Origin: Nocardioides szechwanensis
Lineage (GTDB): Bacteria > Actinomycetota > Actinomycetes > Propionibacteriales > Nocardioidaceae
Assembly: GCF_900103935.1 (NCBI RefSeq)
Contig: NZ_FNIC01000008.1
Span: 124,001 to 188,000 of the forward strand
Length of the DNA: 64,000 bases
Direction: 5' to 3'
Position 1 is the stretch's first letter. Each line of letters opens with the position of its first letter. Both the position numbers and the translations under genes were made by a program. The notes under the pieces are model-generated. The model ran no database searches, was not told where the DNA came from, and saw only the letters and a list, made by a program, of their open reading frames with translations. This document shows positions 23,964-31,296 of the stretch, piece by piece.

Positions 23964-26350
23964 GGGGTCTCCTCGGCGTGGGTGAGTCGGAGGTGGAACA
24001 GCTCGGACGGCGAGATCGGCATCGCCGTGATCGGGATGCTCTCGGCGTCCTCGATCGCGGACGCGAACACCGCCGCCGACGGGATCACGCCGGCCTCGCC
24101 GGCGCCCTTGATCCCGAGCGGGTTGAGCGGCGACGGCGTCTCGAGGTGGTCGATGTCGATCCCGTCGGGGACCTCGGTGACGTAGGGCATCAGGAAGTCC
24201 ATGAACGACGCGTTGAGCAGCTGACCGGACTCGTCGTAGACCATCCGCTCGTAGAGCGCGCCGCCGACGCCCTGCGCGACACCGCCGTGGATCTGGCCCT
24301 CCACGATCATCGGGTTGATCAGCTTGCCGCAGTCGTGGACCACGGCATACTTCAAGATCCGGATCTCGGCCGTCAGCGGGTCGGTCTCGACGATCACGGC
24401 GTGCATCCCGGACGCGAACGTCGAGCGCTCGGGGCTGTAGAAGTCGGTGCCCTCCAGCCCGGGCTCCTCGTCCTCGGCCACCGGCGGCTTGCCGGGGTCG
24501 CCGACCGTGAACTGCGTGGCCGCCTTGGACGCCTCGTCGAAGGCGTAACGCAGCGGGTTGGAGAGTACGGCGACCGTGCCCAGGTCGATCGACGAGCCGG
24601 GCGAGCCCTTGACCGACACGACCCCGTCGACGATCTGGAGGTCGTCGGGCGAGGCCTCCAGCGCCTCCGCCGCGATCTTGAGCGCCTTCTCCTTCGCGCG
24701 CTTCGCGGCGAGGTGGATCGCCGAGCCGCTCATCACCGCGGCGCGCGACGCGAAGGTGCCGACGGCGTACGGCATCCGGCGGGTGTCGCCGGTGACGACC
24801 TCGACGTCCTCGAACCGGCAGCCGAGCTCGTCGGCGACCAGCTGCGCGAAGACCGTCGCGTGTCCCTGCCCCTGCGTGGTGAGGCCGGTCGCCACCTTGA
24901 CCTTGCCGGAGGTCTCGACGTGCACGTGCGCGCCTTCGTAGGGGCCGACGCCGGTGCCCTCGACGTAGCAGGCCAGGCCGATCCCGACCTGCCGTCCCTC
25001 GGCGGCCATCTCCGCGCGGAACGCCGGGAACTCGTCCCAGCCGATCAGGGCCTTGATCTTCTCCAGCGAGGCCGGGTAGTCGCCGCTGTCGTAGGTCAGC
25101 TCTCGCCCGTCCTGGAAGACCAGTCCCTGCTCGAACGGGAACTCGTCGGGCTGGATGAAGTTGACCGCCCGCACCTCGGTGCGGTCCTTGCCGAGCTCGG
25201 CGGCGATCGCGTCCATGGTGCGCTCCATCGCGAAGCAGCCCTGCGGCCGCCCGGCGCCGCGGTAGGGCGTGACCATCACCGTGTTGGTGTAGAGCGACTC
25301 GAAGACGACGCGGTAGACCTCGGGCTTGTAGGGCCCGAGCAGCTGGGTGGAGGTGATGATCGGGACGATCAGGCCGTACGGCGTGTAGGCGCCGTGGTCG
25401 TGCCAGAACTTCACGTCGAGGGCCAGCAGCCGTCCGTCGTCGTCGAAGCCGACCTCGATGTACTGCACCTGGCCGCGCTCGTGCGCGGTGGAGATGAAGT
25501 GCTCGCGCCGGTCCTCCGTGAACTTCACGGTCCGGCCGAGGGTGCGTGCCGCGAGCGGCACCAGCAGCTCCTCGGGCCAGGGATGGTTGATCTTGACGCC
25601 GAAGCCGCCGCCCACGTCGGGGGTGATCACGTCGACCTGGCGCAGGTCGAGCCCGAGCTTGACCGCGACGACCGCACGCACGCCGGTCGAGGTCTGCGTC
25701 GACGACCACACCTGGAGCCGGTCGATGTCGGGGTCCCAGCGCGCGACCGTGCCGCGGCCCTCCATCGGCATGCAGGCGCTGCGCTCGACGGTGAGGTCGA
25801 GGGTGAGCCGGTGCGGCGCGGCCGCCATCGCGGCCTGCACGTCGCCGGTGTTCTGCTCCATGCGGGCGCCGACGTTGCCGGGTACGTCGTCGTGCACGAG
25901 CCGGTCGGCGGCGCGGGCGGCGTCGATGCCCACCACGGGCGGCAGGAGCTCGTAGCTGACCTTGATCTTGCCGACCGCGTCCTCGGCGACGTAGCGGTCG
26001 TCGGCGACCACGAACGCGATCGCCTCGCCGACGTAGTTGACCTCGTCCTTGGCCAACGCGTACTGCGTGCGGCCGTGGGTCAGCATCGGGTGCGGGATGA
26101 GCAGCGGCAGCGGCTCGGCCATCGGACCGGTCAGGTCGTCGTAGGTCCACACGGCGTGGACGCCCTCGACGTCGAGCACGTCGGCGACGTCGATGTCGAC
26201 GATGCGCGCGTGCGCGTGCGGTGACCGGAGCACCGCGGCATGGAGCGTCGACGGGTCGACGGCGACGTCATCGGCGTACCGACCAAGGCCACGCAGGAAC
26301 CGCTGGTCCTCGACGCGCTGCACCCCGGTGCCCATCAGCTTGGTGGTCAC
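23960..26350 (-). CDS. coxL: molybdenum hydroxylase large subunit (CoxL/XdhA family, form II)
   Basis: A 796-residue molybdopterin-cytosine-dinucleotide subunit of the xanthine dehydrogenase family. GGGFGVKINHPWPEE, the active-site loop PYRGAGRPQG, TTQGQGHATVFAQ, VGTFASRAAV and the catalytic glutamate in IKGAGEAGVIPS are all present. The YRGAGR loop is the form II type, not the CSFR loop of true CO dehydrogenase. The enzyme should therefore hydroxylate a heterocycle or aldehyde. Uracil/thymine dehydrogenases of rhodococci belong to this superfamily. It starts at GTG overlapping the coxS stop. Partners are CoxS (2Fe-2S) and CoxM (FAD). Confidence 0.92.
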   Translation of the reverse strand: MTTKLMGTGVQRVEDQRFLRGLGRYADDVAVDPSTLHAAVLRSPHAHARIVDIDVADVLDVEGVHAVWTYDDLTGPMAEPLPLLIPHPMLTHGRTQYALAKDEVNYVGEAIAFVVADDRYVAEDAVGKIKVSYELLPPVVGIDAARAADRLVHDDVPGNVGARMEQNTGDVQAAMAAAPHRLTLDLTVERSACMPMEGRGTVARWDPDIDRLQVWSSTQTSTGVRAVVAVKLGLDLRQVDVITPDVGGGFGVKINHPWPEELLVPLAARTLGRTVKFTEDRREHFISTAHERGQVQYIEVGFDDDGRLLALDVKFWHDHGAYTPYGLIVPIITSTQLLGPYKPEVYRVVFESLYTNTVMVTPYRGAGRPQGCFAMERTMDAIAAELGKDRTEVRAVNFIQPDEFPFEQGLVFQDGRELTYDSGDYPASLEKIKALIGWDEFPAFRAEMAAEGRQVGIGLACYVEGTGVGPYEGAHVHVETSGKVKVATGLTTQGQGHATVFAQLVADELGCRFEDVEVVTGDTRRMPYAVGTFASRAAVMSGSAIHLAAKRAKEKALKIAAEALEASPDDLQIVDGVVSVKGSPGSSIDLGTVAVLSNPLRYAFDEASKAATQFTVGDPGKPPVAEDEEPGLEGTDFYSPERSTFASGMHAVIVETDPLTAEIRILKYAVVHDCGKLINPMIVEGQIHGGVAQGVGGALYERMVYDESGQLLNASFMDFLMPYVTEVPDGIDIDHLETPSPLNPLGIKGAGEAGVIPSAAVFASAIEDAESIPITAMPISPSELFHLRLTHAEETP

Positions 26351-26838
26351 GACGTCTCCCCCGCACCCAGCTCGGCGGCGCGCTCGACGGCCTTCACGAT
26401 GTTCTGGTAGCCGGTGCAGCGGCACAGGTTGCCGGCGATCATGTCGCGCGCCTCGTCGTGCGTGGGCTGCGGGTTGTCGCGCAGCCCGGCGGTGATCGTG
26501 GTGAGGAAGCCCGGCGTGCAGAAGCCGCACTGGAGGCCGTGGCACTCGGCGAACGCCTGCTGCACGTTGCTCAGCGTGCCGTCGACGTCGGCCAGCCCCT
26601 CGACCGTGGTCAGCTCGAGCCCGACCGCGGACACCGCGAACATCAGGCACGCGCGCACCGGCCGCCCGTCGGCCAGGACCGTGCACGCGCCGCAGACGCC
26701 GTGCTCGCAGCCGACGTGGGTGCCGGTCAGCCCGAGGTCGTGGCGCAGTGCGTCGGACAGCAGCCGCCGGGCGGGCACCCGGAGGTCGTGGGCGACCCCG
26801 TTGACCCTGAGGCGCACCTCCAGCAGTTCTTCAGTCAT
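26347..26838 (-). CDS. coxS: molybdenum hydroxylase 2Fe-2S subunit (CoxS)
   Basis: A 163-residue iron-sulfur subunit. The plant-type 2Fe-2S cluster ligands are GCEHGVCGACTV (residues 44-52) with a further Cys in VRACLMF. The second cluster is held by GLQCGFCTPGF and NLCRCTGYQNIV. It passes electrons from the CoxL molybdenum centre to FAD on CoxM. Its ATG overlaps the coxM stop by eight bases (ATGACTGA), and its stop overlaps the coxL start, so the three subunits are tightly coupled. Length and motif order are standard. Confidence 0.95.
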   Translation of the reverse strand: MTEELLEVRLRVNGVAHDLRVPARRLLSDALRHDLGLTGTHVGCEHGVCGACTVLADGRPVRACLMFAVSAVGLELTTVEGLADVDGTLSNVQQAFAECHGLQCGFCTPGFLTTITAGLRDNPQPTHDEARDMIAGNLCRCTGYQNIVKAVERAAELGAGETS

Positions 26839-27643
26839 CGGTCCTCGCCTCGGTTACGACGCGCTCGGTCAGGACGCGCACGAGCTGGGCGCGGTAGGCG
26901 GCGGTGGCGTGGATATCGTCGGCGGGGTCGAGCTGCGCGAGGGCGGTGGCCGCCATCTCGTTAAGGGGTACGCCGGTCAGGTCGACGACCGTGGGCACGT
27001 CACCGACCGACACATAGCCGACCCTGACCGAGTCACCGTCGACGAGCGCGGCGGCGCCGACGAGCGCGTAGTCGCCGTGACGGCGGGCGATCTCCGCGAA
27101 GGCAACCCGCGCCCCGGGCGCGAGTGCCGGGAAGAACGCCGTGGTGGCGATCTCGTCCTGCGCCAGGCAGGTCTCGAGCGGACCGACGTACAGGTCAGTG
27201 GCGGGGATGGTGCGGGTGCCGGACGGGCCGGCCACCTCGACCGAGCCGCCGAGGAGCGTGAGCACGACCGGCATCTCCGCGGCCGCGTCGGCGTGGACGA
27301 TCGACCCGACCGTCGTACCGCGGTTGCGGATGGTCGCGTGGGCGACGTGCGAGAGCGCCAGGCGCAGCAGCGGCTGCACCCGCGCGGCCTCGTCGTGCGC
27401 CAGCACGTCGGCGTGGCGCGCCAGCGCCCCGACCCGTACGCCGTCAGCGGTCACCGTGACCGCGTCCAGCCCGGGCAGCCCGTTGATGTCGACCAGCGTC
27501 GACGGCGCCGCGAGCCGCATGGAGAGCAGCGGCACCAGCGACTGCCCGCCGGCCAGCACCTTCGCGCCCGGGTCACCGGCCAACGCGCTCAGCGCGTCGG
27601 CCAGCGAGCCCGGGCGGACGTAGGCGAAGGGAGCGGGCTTCAC
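26831..27643 (-). CDS. coxM: molybdenum hydroxylase FAD-binding subunit (CoxM)
   Basis: A 270-residue FAD-binding domain 5 protein. The two FAD motifs are AGGQSLVPLLSMRL near residue 31 and TIRNRGTTVGSIVHADAAAEMP near residue 105, followed by the CO-dehydrogenase-flavoprotein C-terminal domain. It accepts electrons from CoxS and delivers them to NAD, quinone or oxygen. Its start is six bases after the permease stop, so transport and oxidation are probably co-expressed. The gene order M-S-L-G matches cox-like loci. Confidence 0.93.
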   Translation of the reverse strand: MKPAPFAYVRPGSLADALSALAGDPGAKVLAGGQSLVPLLSMRLAAPSTLVDINGLPGLDAVTVTADGVRVGALARHADVLAHDEAARVQPLLRLALSHVAHATIRNRGTTVGSIVHADAAAEMPVVLTLLGGSVEVAGPSGTRTIPATDLYVGPLETCLAQDEIATTAFFPALAPGARVAFAEIARRHGDYALVGAAALVDGDSVRVGYVSVGDVPTVVDLTGVPLNEMAATALAQLDPADDIHATAAYRAQLVRVLTERVVTEARTDD

Positions 27644-27649
27644 GCGGGC

Positions 27650-29092
27650 CTACTCCTCCTTGTGACGGTGGGGCTGCGCGTGGTCCTCGGTGTGGGCGCC
27701 GGGAGTGCCGACCGCGATCATCGTGCCGTCCAGGTCCGCAGGCGCGACCATGCGTGCCAGGTGGTAGCCCACGATGATCACGATAGTTCCTAGGGCGATG
27801 CCGCCCAGCGAGAAGTTGTCGGTGACCTCGAAGAACCCGGTCGTGCCGAGGCCGATCCCGAGGATCAGGCCGGCCGCGACCGGGACCAGGTTGACCGGGT
27901 TGGCGAAGTTGACCCGGTTCTCGATCCAAATCTTGGCGCCGAGCAGGCCGATCATCCCGTAGAGCACGATCGTGATGCCGGCGAGCACGCCACCCGGCGT
28001 CGCCGCCACGATCGCTCCGAACTTCGGGACGAACCCGAGCAGGATCGCGACGAGCGCCGCCACGTAGTAGGCCGCCGTCGAGTAGACCCGCGTCGCAGCC
28101 ATGACACCGATGTTCTCGGCGTACGTCGTGGTGGGCGAGCCACCGACCGACGAGGCGAGCACGGTGCCGACACCGTCTGCGGCGATCGCCCTGCCCATCA
28201 TCGGGTCGAGGTCCACCCCGGTCATGCCACTGACGGCCTTGACGTGGCCCATGTTCTCGGCCACCAACGCGATCACAGCAGGGAGCGCGAGCAGCGCGAA
28301 CGTGATCGAGAAGCTCGGCATGTGCCAGCCCACCGCGTCGAGGTTCCCGAGCTCGTTCTGGTTGCCCACCAGACCTTCGACGGTGTGCCGGGGGAAGCCC
28401 AGCCAGCTGGCCTTGTCAACGTTGTCCCAGTTGACGCGGTCGCCGGCGACACCTCCGACGGAGAGGGCGTCGAACAGCCAGGACAAGAGGTAGCCGAAGA
28501 TCAGGCCGAGGAAGATCGCGATCCGGCCGAGGAAGCCACGCAGGCCGACCGCCATCAGGATGACCGCGGTCATCGTGATGATCGCCATCCAGCGGTCAGC
28601 CGGCATGTAGACGCTCGTGGCGACGCCGGCCAGGTTGAAGCCGATGACCATCACCACGCCGCCGGTGACGACCGGCGGCAGGATCTTGTTGACGATGTCG
28701 GCGCCCAGGTAGTGGACGATCACACCCACGATCGCGAGCACGACGCCGGAGACCAGGATCGCGCCGGTGACGTCTTCCGGCCCACCGGGCCCACCCTCGC
28801 CTGCGTAGGTGTAGATGGCGGTCGCGCCGCCGACGAAGGAGGCCGACGTGCCGAGGTAGCTCGGCACCTTGCCCTTGACGATGAGCAGGAAGCAGATGGT
28901 CGCGATCCCGCTCATCAGGATCGCGAGGTTGGGGTTGAGCCCCATGATGACCGGGAAGACGAACGTCGCCCCGAACATCGCGACGACGTGCTGCGCCCCG
29001 AGCCCTGCGGTCTTGCCCCAGCCGAGCCGCTGGTGCGGCGCGACCGCCTCACCTGGCGCGGGGTCGACCTTCTCCCACTTGAACTGCGACAT
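27650..29092 (-). CDS. NCS2 family uracil/xanthine permease
   Basis: A 480-residue membrane transporter with about 12-14 hydrophobic helices. NCS2 signatures are present: PVIMGLNPNLA, ENMGHVKAVSGMTG near residue 270, and VGGSPTTTYAENIGVMAATRVYS, which is close to the uracil-permease (UraA/RutG) form. It should import a pyrimidine or purine base by proton symport across the cytoplasmic membrane. The cytosolic C-terminus is His-rich (HTEDHAQPHRHKEE), which may bind metal or simply be acidic-basic tail. GAGGAGGG precedes the ATG. It heads the seven-gene permease-coxMSLG-amidase-hydrolase operon and gives the best hint about the pathway substrate. Confidence 0.92.
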   Translation of the reverse strand: MSQFKWEKVDPAPGEAVAPHQRLGWGKTAGLGAQHVVAMFGATFVFPVIMGLNPNLAILMSGIATICFLLIVKGKVPSYLGTSASFVGGATAIYTYAGEGGPGGPEDVTGAILVSGVVLAIVGVIVHYLGADIVNKILPPVVTGGVVMVIGFNLAGVATSVYMPADRWMAIITMTAVILMAVGLRGFLGRIAIFLGLIFGYLLSWLFDALSVGGVAGDRVNWDNVDKASWLGFPRHTVEGLVGNQNELGNLDAVGWHMPSFSITFALLALPAVIALVAENMGHVKAVSGMTGVDLDPMMGRAIAADGVGTVLASSVGGSPTTTYAENIGVMAATRVYSTAAYYVAALVAILLGFVPKFGAIVAATPGGVLAGITIVLYGMIGLLGAKIWIENRVNFANPVNLVPVAAGLILGIGLGTTGFFEVTDNFSLGGIALGTIVIIVGYHLARMVAPADLDGTMIAVGTPGAHTEDHAQPHRHKEE

Positions 29093-29177
29093 CAGAACCC
29101 TCCTCGATCGTGGCGACGGCCCCCATGCGCCCCTATGACACACCCTGCGGAGCCCGCCGTGGTGGAGGAACGCCGCC

Positions 29178-29191
29178 CTGGTCGAGACCAG
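29178..29191. promoter_or_regulatory. palindrome CTGGTC-GA-GACCAG in the divergent permease/ylbF region
   Basis: A perfect 6-2-6 inverted repeat in the roughly 120-bp region between the two divergent catabolic operons, just upstream of the ylbF -10 box. The position fits an operator, but no regulator gene is adjacent. Confidence 0.4.
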
Positions 29192-29199
29192 TTGGGGAG

Positions 29200-29205
29200 T
29201 AGCGT
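29200..29205 (+). promoter_or_regulatory. TAGCGT -10 box, leaderless ylbF promoter
   Basis: TAGCGT ends seven bases before the ylbF GTG, so transcription should begin at the start codon. There is no close ribosome binding site, in line with a leaderless mRNA. Confidence 0.5.
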
Positions 29206-29212
29206 CGGCCGC

Positions 29213-29866
29213 GTGACGCAGCCCCGACCCGTCCCGGCCAGCGCCCCGAGGCGCGTCGCAGCACGCCTGCGGGCCGCTCCGGACGGCGCTCGGCGGGTCC
29301 TCCACGCGGGCCCCGACGCCCTCTACGTCGACCTCGACGGCCGTGCGCTCGGCGTGGTCGGACGCCACGCCTGGCAGGTGCCGTGCGCGCTGCGCACCCG
29401 GCTCGACGTGCTGCCCGACGTCTGCCGCGCCGAGGTCATCGGCGGGGTGGTGCACCTCGACGGCCGCCCCGTGATCGTCGGCCGCGTGGTCCGCACCGAG
29501 GTCCCGGTCCGCCCGCTCCACCTCGCCGGCACCACGCTCGACGCGGCCGCCCTGGTGGGCAGCGGCGACGGCCTCACGCCGTACGGCGACGACGTGGTCT
29601 GCGGCTACCTCGCCGCCCACCGGGCCGCCGGCCGCGCCACGACGAACCTCGACGCCGAGGTGACGCGGCTGCTCCACCGCACGACCGTCCTGTCCGCCAC
29701 CCTGATCGAGTGCGCGCTGCGCGGCGAGGTGCTGCCCGAGGTCGCCGACCTGCTCGCCGCGTGGGGCACGCCCGCGGCGCCCGCGGCCGAGGCGGCGCTG
29801 CTGCGCGTCGGCAGCTCGTCGGGCGCCGGACTGCTCGAGGGCGCGCGGATGGCTCTGGCCGCATGA
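29213..29866 (+). CDS. ylbF: DUF2877 protein, YlbF/AllH-type transcarbamylase subunit
   Basis: A 217-residue DUF2877 protein. The family motif is GSGDGLTPYGDDVVCGYL near residue 120, followed by a helical C-terminus with LLRVGSSSGAGLLEGARMAL. In E. coli the genes fdrA, ylbE and ylbF (renamed allF, allG, allH) are reported to encode the three parts of oxamate transcarbamylase of anaerobic allantoin use. All three homologues stand together here. The GTG start is leaderless by position, and the next gene starts inside this stop codon (ATGA). The likely role is a subunit in carbamoyl transfer; its own catalytic share is not evident from sequence. Confidence 0.85.
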   Translation: MTQPRPVPASAPRRVAARLRAAPDGARRVLHAGPDALYVDLDGRALGVVGRHAWQVPCALRTRLDVLPDVCRAEVIGGVVHLDGRPVIVGRVVRTEVPVRPLHLAGTTLDAAALVGSGDGLTPYGDDVVCGYLAAHRAAGRATTNLDAEVTRLLHRTTVLSATLIECALRGEVLPEVADLLAAWGTPAAPAAEAALLRVGSSSGAGLLEGARMALAA

Positions 29867-31296
29867 CCACCCACGTCGAGCTCCGCCCGGGCGCCTACGC
29901 CGACTCGGTGACGCTGCTCCAGGTCAGCCGCACGGTGGCCCAGCTCGACGGCGTCGCGGCCGCGCAGGTCGCGATGGCCACCCCGCTCAACGTCGAGGTC
30001 CTCGAGAGCATGGGCTTCGTCATCCCCGAGGGCGCGTCGGTCAACGACCTCGTGGTCGCCGTACGCCTCGACGACCCCCATGCCCTCGATGCCGTGCTCG
30101 CCGGGGTCGACCAGGCCCTCGCCGACAGCACCCGCCGACCCGCCGGCTCCGCCGAGGTCGCACCCCACCGCACCACCGCCACCGCGCTGCGCGACGACCG
30201 CGAGGCCACCACCGTGCTGATCTCCGTGCCCGGGCCCAACGCCGTCGTCGAGGCGATGGACGCCATCGAGGCCGGCCGCGACGTGATGATCTTCAGCGAC
30301 AACGTCCCGGTCGAGCACGAGGTCGCTCTCAAGCAGGCGGCGGCCACCCGCGGCGCGCTGGTCATGGGCCCCGACTGCGGCACCGCCATCGTCGGCGGCG
30401 TCGGCCTCGGCTTCGCCAACGTCGTCACCCCCGGACCGGTCGGGATCGTCGCCGCCTCCGGCACCGGCTGCCAGCAGCTGCTCGCCCTCCTCGACCACGC
30501 CGGCGTCGGCGTCACCGCGGCCCTCGGCGTCGGAGGTCGCGACCTCGGCACCGAGGTCGGCGGGCTCGCCACCCGCGAGGCCCTGCGCCGCCTCGACGCC
30601 GACCCCGAGATCGAGCTGATCGTGCTCGTCTCCAAGCCGCCGGCGCCCGCGGTGGCTACCGCCATCCAGGAGTACGCCGACCGGCTGGGCACCCCGGTCG
30701 AGCTCGCCCTGCTGGGTCCCGGCCAGCCCGACCTGACCGCCGCCGCCGAGCGGGTCCTCCAGCGCCTCGGCCACCCCGTCCCGACGTGGACCACGGTTGA
30801 CCCGCCCGAAAGTTTCGGGCGGGTCAACGGGAAATGGCTGCGCGGGCTGTTCGTCGGGGGGACCCTCGCCGGCGAGGCGCGCCAGCTCGCGACGGAGACC
30901 CTCGGCCAGGTGAGCAGCGACCTCGGCGGCCTGGCCACCGGTCACGCGGTGGTCGACTTCGGCGACGACGCCTACACCGCTGGGCGCGCGCACCCGATGA
31001 TCGACCCGACGCTGCGCCTCGACCACCTCGCCCGGGTCGCCGCCGACCCCAGCACCGGCGTGATCCTGCTCGACGTGGTGCTCGGCCACGGCGCCGAGCC
31101 CGACCCCGCCGAGCTGCTGGCACCCGCGATCGAGGCCGCCACCGTGCCGATCGTGGTCAGCCTGGTCGGCACGTCCGGCGACCCTCAGGGACTCGACCGG
31201 CAGCGCTCCGCGCTCGCCGCGGCGGGCGCCGAGGTCCACCTGTCCAACGCCGGCGCCACCCGTCGTGCCCTCGAGATGTTGGGAGCGACCCGATGA
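29863..31296 (+). CDS. fdrA: FdrA/AllF-type transcarbamylase subunit
   Basis: A 477-residue FdrA family protein with two succinyl-CoA-ligase-like Rossmann regions. The family motif VMGPDCGTAIVGGVGLGFANVV is near residue 167, ASGTGCQQLL near residue 200, and the C-terminal domain begins with WLRGLFVGGTLAGEA. With YlbE and YlbF homologues it should form a transcarbamylase that makes carbamoyl phosphate from a ureido acid. Residues 312-322 (VDPPESFGRVN) are exactly one 33-bp palindrome and lie in the linker between the N-terminal region and the C-terminal domain. The same peptide is found in HyuA. ATGA overlaps couple it to both neighbours. Confidence 0.9.
   Translation: MTTHVELRPGAYADSVTLLQVSRTVAQLDGVAAAQVAMATPLNVEVLESMGFVIPEGASVNDLVVAVRLDDPHALDAVLAGVDQALADSTRRPAGSAEVAPHRTTATALRDDREATTVLISVPGPNAVVEAMDAIEAGRDVMIFSDNVPVEHEVALKQAAATRGALVMGPDCGTAIVGGVGLGFANVVTPGPVGIVAASGTGCQQLLALLDHAGVGVTAALGVGGRDLGTEVGGLATREALRRLDADPEIELIVLVSKPPAPAVATAIQEYADRLGTPVELALLGPGQPDLTAAAERVLQRLGHPVPTWTTVDPPESFGRVNGKWLRGLFVGGTLAGEARQLATETLGQVSSDLGGLATGHAVVDFGDDAYTAGRAHPMIDPTLRLDHLARVAADPSTGVILLDVVLGHGAEPDPAELLAPAIEAATVPIVVSLVGTSGDPQGLDRQRSALAAAGAEVHLSNAGATRRALEMLGATR
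30796..30828. repeat. palindromic element inserted in frame in fdrA
   Basis: The 33-bp core palindrome, arm GTTGACCCGCCCGAAA, central G (the element is in the opposite orientation to the hyuA copy on the plus strand), and reverse-complement arm. It is exactly eleven codons long and is in the same coding frame as the hyuA copy. Confidence 0.9.

Noticed and set aside
23960..27643. CoxMSL as a carbon-monoxide dehydrogenase
   Set aside because: The CoxL active-site loop is PYRGAGR (form II), not the CSFR-containing loop of true CO dehydrogenase, and the neighbours point to heterocycle use.
29863..31296. FdrA as succinyl-CoA ligase or citrate-lyase-like enzyme
   Set aside because: The GPDCGT motif and the adjacent DUF1116 and DUF2877 genes identify the FdrA/YlbE/YlbF set; the fold similarity to CoA ligases is general.
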